The notes under the pieces: model-generated | The model's input: the letters and a program-made list of their open reading frames with translations, nothing else | Databases searched by the model: none | Told to the model about the DNA's origin: nothing | In this document: in pieces, positions 24,549 to 31,321 of the stretch | Position numbering within the stretch: position 1 is the stretch's first letter | Layout: each line of letters opens with the position of its first letter | Virus record (IMG/VR): IMGVR_UViG_3300037502_002771 | Coordinates: 1 to 37,361 of that record | DNA length: 37,361 nt | Direction: 5' to 3' (one strand) | From: a virus | Position numbers and translations under genes: made by a program

Positions 24549-24827
24549 CTAAAACCAATCCTTCCGCATTTGAAGCATTTGATCAGTAAGCTCTCGCTCT
24601 TTTATTTGATTCAGTAAACTTCTCATTACATCAGTTTCAATTTTCTTTTGATTTAATTGCTTAATCTCTTTAAGACAGTGCGTGATTTTCAAGCCGCATA
24701 ATCGCGCTTCATCGTTATTACCTTCCATAGCTAAATTGATAGCCTGGAGTGAATTACCGTGTACGGCATTGATTAATTCACTTAATTGGTTATGATCTCG
24801 CTTTAAAAAATGTTTTTCTATGCTCAT
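24549..24827 (-). CDS. Small helical early protein, unknown
   Basis: A 92-residue, largely helical protein (SIEKHFLKRDHNQLSEL; later LNQKKIETDVMRSLLNQIKE) with no recognised motif. The frame is open to a TTG at 24851, but the ATG at 24827 has a GGCGGAG sequence and avoids a larger overlap with the preceding gene. It belongs to a run of short early genes of unknown role. Confidence 0.65.
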   Translation of the reverse strand: MSIEKHFLKRDHNQLSELINAVHGNSLQAINLAMEGNNDEARLCGLKITHCLKEIKQLNQKKIETDVMRSLLNQIKERELTDQMLQMRKDWF

Positions 24828-24841
24828 TTTTCTCCGCCTTT

Positions 24842-25072
24842 CTAAGCCCAACGCTCATTTGTAATAGTTTTATATAGTGACCAAATATCGGGGAACGCAA
24901 TCTTAAATGCCTCGATACGCAAGTGACCACGTCTTGGAATATCAAATGCCGATTCCATATCAGTTAACAATCCATCCAGCCTATCTCCTCTAATCTTTCT
25001 ATTTTGACAAGCTTTAATCTCAGTAAAGCGCTCTTGTAACGCTTCTAAGTTCTTTTTATCCTCTTCACGCAT
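24842..25072 (-). CDS. Small early protein, unknown
   Basis: A 76-residue protein (REEDKKNLEALQERF near the start; later FDIPRRGHLRIEAFKIAFPD). It is basic in the middle and contains two Trp residues at the end. No domain is recognised. ATG at 25072 has AAAGGGAG eight nt upstream; the GTG at 25078 lies too close to it. It overlaps the upstream gene by 8 nt and is part of the early operon. Confidence 0.65.
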   Translation of the reverse strand: MREEDKKNLEALQERFTEIKACQNRKIRGDRLDGLLTDMESAFDIPRRGHLRIEAFKIAFPDIWSLYKTITNERWA

Positions 25073-25337
25073 GCTCACTACTCCCTTTCCGTTTTATTTT
25101 TGTGTATAGTCCTGCATAAGCTGGCCAACCGATATCGTCTTTCTCTGTCAGAAGTGTTTCATAACTGGGTTTCTCGAATTTATTACAGTTAAAAATTTCA
25201 ATGGTATAATCACGTGGAATATCTACAATGACGTTATCTGTTTTACGTTGTAATTTAAGTGTGCTTGATCCGTCAATAATTAGATGACCAACTTCGTAAT
25301 GATCTGCTCTGTCAATTAAATCTTGATAACGATTCAT
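25065..25337 (-). CDS. Small early protein, unknown
   Basis: A 90-residue protein with a beta-rich middle (HLIIDGSSTLKLQRKTDNVI, DIPRDYTIEIFNCNKF) and an acidic stretch. No domain recognised. The ATG has AAGGAG at eight nt. It follows the DUF771 gene and ends by overlapping the next gene slightly, so the early operon is tightly packed here. Confidence 0.65.
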   Translation of the reverse strand: MNRYQDLIDRADHYEVGHLIIDGSSTLKLQRKTDNVIVDIPRDYTIEIFNCNKFEKPSYETLLTEKDDIGWPAYAGLYTKIKRKGSSEHA

Positions 25338-25358
25338 GACGTCATCTCCTTTTTGTGA

Positions 25359-25631
25359 TTAAAAGCTACGTTCATTCTTTTCTAAATACTCAAGTAAGAA
25401 CTCAGTTGTTTTCTTTGCATCGAAGTACCACTTTCCGCCTAACTTGACTTTAGGGAAATCTGGAATAACAAAAAATGTACGTTGTATAGTTGACCAGCTC
25501 ATGCAAGTTCTTCTGATTAGTTCGTTTTTATCCCACATCACCATATCGAACTCAGCTTTATCTAATCGCTTCTTTACTTCTTCACGGCAAATAGTTTCAA
25601 CAAATTCATGATCGATATTAACTTCAATCAT
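25359..25631 (-). CDS. DUF771 helix-turn-helix protein, possible excisionase-like
   Basis: A 90-residue protein of the DUF771 type: FVETICREEVKKRLDKAEFD, then the helix-turn-helix part MWDKNELIRRTCMSWSTIQ and the wing FPKVKLGGKWYFDAKKT. The fold is close to MerR/excisionase proteins. Phages of this group often carry it just after the Cro-like gene. It may regulate early transcription or act as a recombination directionality factor (inference). ATG has GAGGAG upstream. Confidence 0.82.
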   Translation of the reverse strand: MIEVNIDHEFVETICREEVKKRLDKAEFDMVMWDKNELIRRTCMSWSTIQRTFFVIPDFPKVKLGGKWYFDAKKTTEFLLEYLEKNERSF

Positions 25632-25646
25632 TTATGTCGCTCCTCT

Positions 25647-25829
25647 CTAAAGCTTTAGTATTTTACGGATATGTTTTACATGTTCTTGAGCTTTAGGACC
25701 AGTACGCTTACCGTTCAAAATATCTGATAAGTATGGTCCGGAAATACCTAGTAATTTTGCTAATTCAGCATGCTTCATTTTATTTTTGTATAACTCGTTG
25801 CGCACTTGAATGCTTAAATCTTCTGGCAT
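25647..25829 (-). CDS. Small HTH protein, Cro-like
   Basis: A 60-residue XRE-type helix-turn-helix protein (HAELAKLLGISGPYLSDILN; KRTGPKAQEHVKHIRKIL). It is short, as Cro proteins are, and lies at the start of the early operon right after another HTH gene. It probably binds the operators in the immunity region. ATG has AAAGGAG about 10 nt upstream. Confidence 0.8.
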   Translation of the reverse strand: MPEDLSIQVRNELYKNKMKHAELAKLLGISGPYLSDILNGKRTGPKAQEHVKHIRKILKL

Positions 25830-25836
25830 CGGTTCT

Positions 25837-26025
25837 TCACTCCTTTCTTAGATCATCTAATGAAATTTCTAACGCATCTGCAATTTTGCACATTGTTTTA
25901 AAAGTTGGGTTGGGCTCTTTACTGTTTTCAATGTTTTGCAATGTTGATTCTCCTAAACCTGTCATTTTAGATAACTTATAACGAGATATATTTTTTAAAA
26001 CTCTTATTCTTTTTAAATTCAACAT
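25837..26025 (-). CDS. XRE-family HTH regulator, first gene of the early operon
   Basis: A 62-residue XRE-type helix-turn-helix protein with RVLKNISRYKLSKMTGLGES, then TLQNIENSKEPNPTFKTMCK and IADALEISLDDL. It resembles short Cro/CI-like regulators. The frame continues to a TTG at 26037 directly behind AAAGGAG; the ATG at 26025 lies about 13 nt after it. The start is uncertain between these. It is the first gene of the leftward early operon and lies beside the overlapping promoter pair at 26053-26090, which it may regulate. Confidence 0.8.
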   Translation of the reverse strand: MLNLKRIRVLKNISRYKLSKMTGLGESTLQNIENSKEPNPTFKTMCKIADALEISLDDLRKE

Positions 26026-26052
26026 ATAGACAATCAATCTCCTTTTAAAAGT

Positions 26053-26090
26053 TTGTAACCACTATATATTGTGGTATAATTAATTTGTAA
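26053..26090. promoter_or_regulatory. Face-to-face promoter pair with inverted-repeat operator
   Basis: The plus strand has TTGTAA (26053-26058), 16 nt, TATAAT (26075-26080). The minus strand has TTACAA (26090-26085), 18 nt, TATAGT (26066-26061). The two overlap almost fully, so only one can be used at a time. The inverted repeat ACCAC/GTGGT with an 8-base centre (26058-26075) lies in both and is a probable repressor or Cro operator. Confidence 0.55.
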
Positions 26091-26123
26091 TATATATTCC
26101 AGATAGAAAGGAGGAGTTGTTTA

Positions 26124-26252
26124 ATGGCTAAAAAATGTAATCCTTCACCAAAGGTAAGAGATGCAGCAAAAACTTTGGCTACTAGTCAATCTAAAGCTAG
26201 CAAATCTGATGCAGCTAGAACACTTGCTAAACATAAAAAACGGAGCCATTAA
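26124..26252 (+). CDS. Small basic protein of unknown function
   Basis: A 42-residue, Lys-rich protein (MAKKCNPSPKVRDAAKTLAT, ending in DAARTLAKHKKRSH) with AAGGAGG upstream of its ATG. Very similar-looking small proteins occur in Bacillus genomes, where they are of unknown role. It is driven by the plus-strand promoter at 26053 and is expressed opposite to the early operon, so probably in the lysogen. Confidence 0.7.
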   Translation: MAKKCNPSPKVRDAAKTLATSQSKASKSDAARTLAKHKKRSH

Positions 26253-26290
26253 TAAAATTTTGTTATTCACCATGATAGGAGGTGAGCAAA

Positions 26291-26590
26291 GTGATAATAA
26301 TTAACATGATCGACGGTGAAAAAATAAAAGTTCAAGAAGATACTCTTTTAGTAGGTATCAATAATGCTTCTAGAACTGAGAAACCAAATGAAAACATCTT
26401 TTATCTTAAGCAATCTTATATAGGTAACCTGCAAGGCGATTTAGAAAAAGACGGTTCAGCCTTAGCTACATCGGATGAAAGGCTAGGAATTGGCGGATTC
26501 CTACTTTCGCACGATATGTTTTCAATTGAAGATGGTCCAAGTGAGACAATCTATTTCACATCAGCAGTCAAATCTATATCAGTGGTTTAA
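26291..26590 (+). CDS. Small lysogenic-strand protein, unknown
   Basis: A 99-residue acidic protein with a short beta-rich start (IIINMIDGEKIKVQEDTLLV) and an ending rich in small residues (GPSETIYFTSAVKSISVV). No family recognised. The frame begins upstream with a GTG at 26282, but that codon lies in the ribosome-binding site AGGAGGTG; the GTG at 26291 is 8 nt after AGGAGG and is preferred. It follows the 42-residue gene in the same short operon and ends in a strong bidirectional terminator. Confidence 0.7.
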   Translation: MIIINMIDGEKIKVQEDTLLVGINNASRTEKPNENIFYLKQSYIGNLQGDLEKDGSALATSDERLGIGGFLLSHDMFSIEDGPSETIYFTSAVKSISVV

Positions 26591-26596
26591 CATTGC

Positions 26597-26633
26597 AAAA
26601 AGGCGGTTTATTTTAAAAGTAGACTGCCTTTTT
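26597..26633. terminator. Bidirectional terminator between convergent genes
   Basis: AAAAAGGCGGTTTA and TAGACTGCCTTTTT pair over 14 bp with two G-U pairs. Runs of A on one side and T on the other make it work in both directions. It ends the plus-strand genes and overlaps the last codons of the convergent minus-strand gene at 26608. Confidence 0.8.
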
Positions 26634-26862
26634 CGTTTTCAAATTTCCTTTCAACACTTTTAATAACACCTAAGAGTATTTTGTCGTTGTACCAGACCGC
26701 ATCTTGTTTGATCATCTTTACCTCTTTATCAATATCAAGATAAGTTGTCGAAGTGCTTTTTAAAAGATCAATTAATTCTGTTTCATACTCTGATATTGAT
26801 TTTTTAAATTGCTCTTTAAACAATTCATACTCACTTTTTTTATTGCCATTTCTTTTTGTCAT
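26608..26862 (-). CDS. Small helical protein divergent from the repressor
   Basis: An 84-residue charged, helical protein (SEYELFKEQFKKSISEYETE; later KEVKMIKQDAVWYND). No domain recognised. The frame starts with GTG at 26868, but the ATG at 26862 is better spaced from GGAGG. It is transcribed away from the repressor gene by a strong-looking promoter that is covered by three operator copies, so it is probably a repressed early gene in the immunity region. Confidence 0.65.
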   Translation of the reverse strand: MTKRNGNKKSEYELFKEQFKKSISEYETELIDLLKSTSTTYLDIDKEVKMIKQDAVWYNDKILLGVIKSVERKFENEKGSLLLK

Positions 26863-26920
26863 ACTCACCTACCTCCCCTCCTTCCACTTCTATAATTAGC
26901 TAATTAATTAGCAAAAATCA

Positions 26921-26949
26921 TTGACATTTTTACGCGAATAGTTTAATCT
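26921..26949 (+). promoter_or_regulatory. Candidate SigA promoter upstream of the repressor
   Basis: TTGACA (26921-26926), 17-nt spacer, TAATCT (26944-26949) on the plus strand, about 215 bases before the repressor gene. It would give a long leader. A nearer alternative is TTGCTA-17-TGTAAT at about 27054-27082. Which one serves the repressor is unknown. Confidence 0.4.
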
Positions 26950-27068
26950 ATACCCATAGCGAAATAAGACTTTAATAAGCCTGTAATTGCCCACTTATAG
27001 CTCCCCAGCGTTAAAGTAGCATTTTTTATAGGTCCTAATTTCTATTGTCTTTTTGCTAATTAAATAGC

Positions 27069-27126
27069 TTATGCATGTAATATTAAACTATAAGCATAAA
27101 ATAGTCAACAGTTTTTATGCATATAA
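27069..27126 (-). promoter_or_regulatory. Leftward promoter with three TTATGCATATAA-type operators
   Basis: The minus-strand promoter TTGACT (27108-27103), 17 nt, TAATAT (27085-27080) would drive the gene at 26608-26862. Three copies of TTATGCWTRTA surround it: 27069-27076 (after -10), 27090-27099 (in the spacer, inverted) and 27115-27126 (before -35). This is the typical layout of a CI operator region, so the repressor at 27165 probably binds here. Confidence 0.6.
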
Positions 27127-27164
27127 TTTAATTTGTGTCATACTAGCTACTAAGGATGGTTGAT

Positions 27165-27473
27165 ATGACAGTATTTGAAGCAGTTAAAAAACTCTGTAAT
27201 GAACAGAAAATCTCTATTAATGATTTGGAAAGACATCTAGGTTATTCTAAAAACACTCTTTATAGATTGAAAAATCAAACACCCGGAGCAGATAAGCTTC
27301 AAGCAATAGCAGATTACTTTAATGTATCTACTGATTATTTGCTTGGTCGTACAGACAACAAACACCTAGACGAACCTAACACCATCGCCGCTCACATGGA
27401 TGACGATCTAACTGAGGAAGAAATTGCAGACATTAAGGAATATATTGAGTTTATTAAATCAAAGCGTAAGTGA
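27165..27473 (+). CDS. CI-like repressor, short XRE type
   Basis: A 102-residue protein with an N-terminal XRE helix-turn-helix (about 8-60: FEAVKKLCNEQKISINDLER, YSKNTLYRLKNQTPGADKLQ, AIADYFNVSTDYLLGR) and an acidic helical tail (TEEEIADIKEYIEFIKSKRK) but no peptidase domain. With the ImmA-like gene right after it, it forms an ICEBs1-like immunity pair in which the repressor would be removed by the partner. The ATG at 27165 is nine nt after AAGG; an ATG three codons earlier overlaps the ribosome-binding site. Confidence 0.88.
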   Translation: MTVFEAVKKLCNEQKISINDLERHLGYSKNTLYRLKNQTPGADKLQAIADYFNVSTDYLLGRTDNKHLDEPNTIAAHMDDDLTEEEIADIKEYIEFIKSKRK

Positions 27474-27482
27474 GGTGTTCTG

Positions 27483-27950
27483 ATGACGTATGAAGCATTA
27501 CTAGGGAAACATCCCCATGTAACTATTCGAGAAGTATCTAACCTCCCTAAGGGGTTATCTGGCTTATATTATGATGATGTAATTTTGTTAGATAAAAGTA
27601 AATCCAGTATTGAAAAGCACTCTATCTTGGCAGAGGAATTAGGACACCATTACACAACAACAGGAAACATCATTGATCAAACGAAACTGAATAACAGAAG
27701 ACAAGAGAGACGTGCTAGATCATGGGGATATGAAAATATCGTAACACTAGATAAAATTGTGCAGGCCCATAAAAATTTGATACATAATAAATTTGAACTT
27801 GCTGAATATTTATCTATAACCGAGGATTTTCTAGAAGAGGCTATTGATAGGTTGATTGAAAAGTATGGGCTATTCGCTAAATATAATCAATATACCATCT
27901 GTTTTGAACCGCTCGGTGTATTCGAGTGGTTTGAATATAAAAATTTTTAA
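27483..27950 (+). CDS. ImmA/IrrE-type metallopeptidase-like protein
   Basis: A 155-residue protein of the ImmA/IrrE group, starting 9 nt after the repressor gene. The usual HExxH zinc motif reads EELGHH (51-56), so the first His is Glu, a variant I have seen in other phage proteins of this type. The central RRQERRARSWGYENIV and the C-terminal helical part fit the family. Its partner function would be to cut or inactivate the repressor on induction. Whether this variant still has peptidase activity is uncertain. AGGTG precedes the ATG. Confidence 0.85.
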   Translation: MTYEALLGKHPHVTIREVSNLPKGLSGLYYDDVILLDKSKSSIEKHSILAEELGHHYTTTGNIIDQTKLNNRRQERRARSWGYENIVTLDKIVQAHKNLIHNKFELAEYLSITEDFLEEAIDRLIEKYGLFAKYNQYTICFEPLGVFEWFEYKNF

Positions 27951-28042
27951 ACCTTAAAGCGAACGTATATTCTTGTAGCTGAAATGAAAGGAGGTGAAAT
28001 AACTATTACTACGCAGATTTTACTAAAAAAGGAGATGAGCAA

Positions 28043-29197
28043 ATGGGTATCAGTTACAGAAAACACAAGAACGGATTATGGGAGTATAGAATTAAATACG
28101 AAGATCCGTTGACAAAGCAACAAAGAGAAAAATCAAAACGAGGATTTCGAACCAAACCGGAAGCTAGGTTTGCGGCACAAGAAAAAGAGAAAGCTCTGCT
28201 TGATAACTTTGAACTTGCTAATTCTAACATTCTTTTAAGCGAGTATCTTGTAAACTGGCTAGCAGAGTATAAGAAAGATGTCGTTAGAAAGAACACGTAT
28301 GAAATACATCGTAGAAATATTGATAAGCATTTGATTCCCTACTTCAAAAAGGTCACACTAAAAGAATTAAAACCAACGATGTATCAAAAGTTCTTAAATA
28401 GTCTCCATGATGACGGTTATAGTAGAAGAACCATTGAAATTATTCATGGAACTATGCGTGGAGCCCTAGAGAAAGCTTGTCAATTAAACATGTTGGAAAA
28501 GAACCCTACTGTAGGATCAGTTATCAAAGGAAAGATGAAGTCCAATGAAGTGAAGTTTATTGAGTCAAGCGATATATCCCTTTTCCTAAAAACAGCTTAT
28601 CAATATGGCTATATCTATTGGTTTTTCTTTAGCTTTATGATTGATACGGGCATGCGAAAAGGAGAAGTTGCTGCACTTCAATGGTCAGATATTAACTTTA
28701 AAGAGAAAACAGTTACCATTAACAAGACGCTAGATTTCCAAGCAAAAAGTGATGATGAACTGTTTGGTGATACCAAAACATTTCGTTCTAAGCGAACAAT
28801 CTCTTTAACGAATAATACAATTAACCAATTAAAAGATCATTTAAAGTGGCAGAACAAAAACAAGCAAAACCTTAATGATGTTTATCATCATGATCTTAAC
28901 TTGGTTTTCTGTCGTGAGGATGGTTATATCATGCCAAAATCATCGCTTTACAACGCTTTTAAACGTATTTTAAAACAAGCCGGAATAAGTTCATTGCCCA
29001 TACACTCTCTTCGCCACACACACGCTGTATTGCAATTAGAGGCTGGTGTTGATATGAAGTTCATCCAAGAAAGACTTGGCCACGGTAGTTATCAAATTAC
29101 CGCTGATGTGTACTCACATATTTCTAAGTATATCGATCAAACATCAATGTCTAAATATGAGGCGCATTTTAACGAAATGACAGGTATTAAAAAATGA
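28043..29197 (+). CDS. int: Tyrosine integrase
   Basis: A 384-residue tyrosine recombinase. Residues 1-55 form the arm-binding domain (KNGLWEYRIKYEDPLTKQQR), 60-155 the core-binding SAM-like domain, and 170-370 the catalytic domain. Active-site residues visible are Arg205 (DTGMRKGE), His321 and Arg324 (HSLRH), His347 (LGHGS) and Tyr357 (DVYSHI). It is the last gene before the attachment site and probably recombines it with glnA. AAAGGAGATGAGCAA precedes the ATG. It is transcribed with the repressor and ImmA-like genes or from its own weak promoter. Confidence 0.95.
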   Translation: MGISYRKHKNGLWEYRIKYEDPLTKQQREKSKRGFRTKPEARFAAQEKEKALLDNFELANSNILLSEYLVNWLAEYKKDVVRKNTYEIHRRNIDKHLIPYFKKVTLKELKPTMYQKFLNSLHDDGYSRRTIEIIHGTMRGALEKACQLNMLEKNPTVGSVIKGKMKSNEVKFIESSDISLFLKTAYQYGYIYWFFFSFMIDTGMRKGEVAALQWSDINFKEKTVTINKTLDFQAKSDDELFGDTKTFRSKRTISLTNNTINQLKDHLKWQNKNKQNLNDVYHHDLNLVFCREDGYIMPKSSLYNAFKRILKQAGISSLPIHSLRHTHAVLQLEAGVDMKFIQERLGHGSYQITADVYSHISKYIDQTSMSKYEAHFNEMTGIKK

Positions 29198-29219
29198 GTG
29201 ATTTTTTTTGCGATAATTT

Positions 29220-29249
29220 GTGGGTGTTTCGTGGGTGCGTCCGTGGGTG
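29220..29249 (+). repeat. Left integrase arm-type repeats (3 x GTGGGTG)
   Basis: GTGGGTG at 29220, 29231 and 29243, direct repeats spaced 11 and 12 bp. With the four copies on the other side of the glnA-like core, they are the probable binding sites of the integrase N-terminal domain. Confidence 0.65.
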
Positions 29250-29274
29250 CGCCGAAATGATACAAAATATGAGC

Positions 29275-29313
29275 AAAAAGAAAAACCCTCAATACCAGTG
29301 GTATCAAGGGTTT
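29275..29313 (-). terminator. glnA-type terminator carried in attP
   Basis: On the minus strand AAACCCTTGATACCA and TGGTATTGAGGGTTT form a long stem with two mismatches, followed by TTTTTCTTTTTG. It lies 7 bases after the stop codon of the glnA-like tail. After integration it would terminate the rebuilt glnA gene and separate it from the convergent integrase. Confidence 0.7.
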
Positions 29314-29320
29314 CGATCGA

Positions 29321-29377
29321 TTAGTATTGTTGCATATATTGTTCGCGTTCCCAAGGGTGAACTTGTGTACGGAATAG
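29321..29377 (-). pseudogene. glnA: 3' end of glutamine synthetase gene (attP core homology)
   Basis: The minus strand encodes LFRTQVHPWEREQYMQQY followed by TAA. FRTQVHPWEREQY is the characteristic C-terminus of Bacillus-type glutamine synthetase. Upstream of the first Leu the frame no longer reads as GlnA, so only about 17-18 codons are present. This is the expected form of an attP core that replaces the end of the target gene upon integration. The host attB should therefore be the 3' end of glnA. Confidence 0.85.
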
Positions 29378-29478
29378 AACTTTCTTGAATTTTCCTAACT
29401 TAATCAAGCGCTAATGACTGATATAACAGCATTCTAGAATTTTCATAAATAAAACTATATTAATCAAATTCAATTTCC

Positions 29479-29518
29479 GTGGGTGTTTTATGGGTGAATT
29501 ATGGGTGCTTCGTGGGTG
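29479..29518 (+). repeat. Right integrase arm-type repeats (4 x RTGGGTG)
   Basis: GTGGGTG (29479), ATGGGTG (29490), ATGGGTG (29501) and GTGGGTG (29512), spaced exactly 11 bp each and in the same direction as the left cluster. About one helical turn per copy suits cooperative integrase binding on one face of the DNA. Confidence 0.65.
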
Positions 29519-29662
29519 GATTTAGAGCTAGAAATACAGTAATAATTTAAGCAGAGGGATTATTTTTCTCTCTGCTATTAAAGCAGTAAATTCTAGTTTT
29601 TCACTTTTTCTTTACCTTAAAATATCTTGTAACTTTCTTTAATATTTTCATTTTTATCAAAA

Positions 29663-29680
29663 ATGGTCCTTGGATGGTCC
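29663..29680 (+). repeat. Pair of ATGGTCC repeats, 11 bp apart
   Basis: ATGGTCC at 29663-29669 and 29674-29680. Same 11-bp spacing as the GTGGGTG arms but a different sequence. They might be sites for the directionality factor or relics of another integrase. Confidence 0.35.
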
Positions 29681-29745
29681 CTAAATTGATTAAAAAACAG
29701 GGGAAATAATTAGTTACCACTCTCATCTCATATTATTTCATGAAT

Positions 29746-30948
29746 CTATTTTGGTTGCTCAAAACTTAACAACGTATATTTTATTGAGCTGTCATCATTC
29801 ACATAATCTTTAATAATCTCCTTTTGAATTTCAGCTTTTATTCCACTTGGAACCCTAAATTGAATGTCGCCGAGTTTTTTAGATTTCTCAAATAACTCCA
29901 TAGACATTTTCCCTTTTATGTCTGCTTCAAGGGTTTGAATTTTAAAGTAATTTCTAGAAACGTTTACAGATATCAAAGTACCTTCGACTTCAATATTTTC
30001 AGTTGTTTTTTCGCTCTTATCTTCTAAGATATCTAGCAAGATGTTCAGACCCTCGTATGAGTCATGATTAAATGTTACTTCTCTTCGAACCCCATTAAAT
30101 TTAGATGTACCGCGCAAATTAAAGGAAAATTCATTTTTACTTATACTATACAGCATATTTTTTATATTTTTAATCGTCTCCAAAGAATACTCTTGATCGA
30201 TTTCAATCAATTCCTCAACTTCTCTTTTAGATTTTAAAGAAACATTTTCAATAATATTAAAGATATTATTGAGTGATTTATCTGAAGTTTCAAATATGTC
30301 ATTCGATTCAGCTTTAACCCACACACCAAAGGAGGAGGGTTCTAAAGAATCTAATTTTAAGTTAACGGTGCTTGTACTAATTTCGCCCATTAAATTTTCT
30401 TCAATATCTTTAGCTGCACTGACCATCGCACTTTTAAACTTTTCAAATAAATTTATAAAAAAGTCTAAGCTAATATCATGACTATTATTTTTATCTTTCA
30501 ATATAACTTTGAATCTCGAGCTATCCATAATGTCTTCTTCAAGTTTAATTAAATTTTCACCTGTTACATAATCGTATTCAACATAGAAATCTTCTTCCGG
30601 AAAACTTTCTTCATCAAGGTTCTTCGCATTTACTAACTCTAGTTTTAATTCAGCGCCTAAGTCTCTGAAAAAGGGATCAATAAATATATGGTAAAGACGT
30701 TCTTTTTTTAATAAATGATTAAGAAAAGATAAAACTGACATCTGCTTATTTAATAGTTTCAATCGCTCTTTATTAGAGATTCTACCAAAAAACCATTTAT
30801 CAACACCGTTCGTCATTTCATCGATATAATAATTAATATAAAATTCATTATCTGAAGACTCGGAGATAAAAAACAAAGGAATATCGTAGTATTCAAAGAT
30901 ATGAACAATCTCTAAATTCTTGAAGTCAGCTTGTTTTTTTATTTTCAT
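29746..30948 (-). CDS. 400-residue protein of unknown function, N-terminus DUF6575-like
   Basis: A large protein beside attP. The first 130 residues (FKNLEIVHIFEYYDIPLFFI, then NEFYINYYIDEM and KWFFGRISNKERLKLLNK) recall the DUF6575 group, though I am not certain. The middle (about 145-230) is helical and charged; the C-terminal 150 residues form a beta-rich part (FNHDSYEGLNILLDILE; VEGTLISVNVSRNYFKIQTL). No nuclease, ATPase or membrane motif is seen. It starts 23 nt inside the end of the 131-residue gene, so the two are made together. The place between lysis genes and attP is a common site for lysogenic-conversion and anti-phage genes. Confidence 0.75.
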   Translation of the reverse strand: MKIKKQADFKNLEIVHIFEYYDIPLFFISESSDNEFYINYYIDEMTNGVDKWFFGRISNKERLKLLNKQMSVLSFLNHLLKKERLYHIFIDPFFRDLGAELKLELVNAKNLDEESFPEEDFYVEYDYVTGENLIKLEEDIMDSSRFKVILKDKNNSHDISLDFFINLFEKFKSAMVSAAKDIEENLMGEISTSTVNLKLDSLEPSSFGVWVKAESNDIFETSDKSLNNIFNIIENVSLKSKREVEELIEIDQEYSLETIKNIKNMLYSISKNEFSFNLRGTSKFNGVRREVTFNHDSYEGLNILLDILEDKSEKTTENIEVEGTLISVNVSRNYFKIQTLEADIKGKMSMELFEKSKKLGDIQFRVPSGIKAEIQKEIIKDYVNDDSSIKYTLLSFEQPK

Positions 30949-31321
30949 TTCCTTTTTCCTCTCCTGTGAAAACCTTTATCATATCTACATCTTTATATAC
31001 CCATAAATTTAAATGATTGTTTATTGTATTATGTATTCCACATTCTGCAGTTATTTTTCCTTTTGATATTGATTTTCTCTTGAATTTTTTAAATCTTTTG
31101 GCGAGATTCACAGCCGCTTCTTCTGTTTTATAAAATGAAAGAGCAATTGCCTCACAGCTTTGTTCAGGTCGATAAGATAATCCTCTTTCTATGTGATTTT
31201 CAAAATCAATCGGTTTTAAAACATCTCCATCAATATATCGATACACAGGTTCAACATCTTTTGAAATAGCATTTGCAGGAGGACATTGTTTTGGCATTTT
31301 ATCTTGATTTTTAAAAACCAT
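30926..31321 (-). CDS. 131-residue partner of the DUF6575-like protein, unknown
   Basis: A 131-residue basic protein (MPKQCPPANAI near the start; VYRYIDGDVLKPIDFENHIE; CEAIALSFYKTEEAAVNLAK, RFKKFKRK). It has three Cys residues but no zinc-ribbon spacing, and no fold is recognised. It is the first gene of a two-gene unit, and its last codons contain the ribosome-binding site and start of the 400-residue gene. Its ATG has GGGAAGG about 11 nt upstream; an ATG eight codons later is also possible. A clear promoter is not visible in the AT-rich 145 bases before it. Confidence 0.7.
   Translation of the reverse strand: MVFKNQDKMPKQCPPANAISKDVEPVYRYIDGDVLKPIDFENHIERGLSYRPEQSCEAIALSFYKTEEAAVNLAKRFKKFKRKSISKGKITAECGIHNTINNHLNLWVYKDVDMIKVFTGEEKGNENKKTS

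Larger units (their letters stand above)
29198..29745. other. attP: Phage attachment region attP (548 bases without a gene)
   Basis: The stretch holds, in order, three direct GTGGGTG repeats, a terminator, the 3' end of a glnA-like gene, four more RTGGGTG repeats, a short hairpin (AGCAGAG/CTCTGCT, 29550-29576) and a pair of ATGGTCC repeats. Phage genes lie on both sides: integrase on the left, accessory and lysis genes on the right. I see no credible protein gene here. The layout core-plus-two-arms matches attP, not attL or attR, because glnA is not continued into a full gene. Confidence 0.75.

Noticed and set aside
26750-26775. Further TGTCGAA motif as a fifth SigH-type site
   Set aside because: It lies within the coding region of the 26608-26862 gene, lacks a -35 AGGA at 12-nt spacing and has no gene downstream in its direction.
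29194-29388. 64-codon open frame after the integrase
   Set aside because: It crosses the arm repeats, terminator and glnA-like core in the opposite direction; its residues only mirror these elements.
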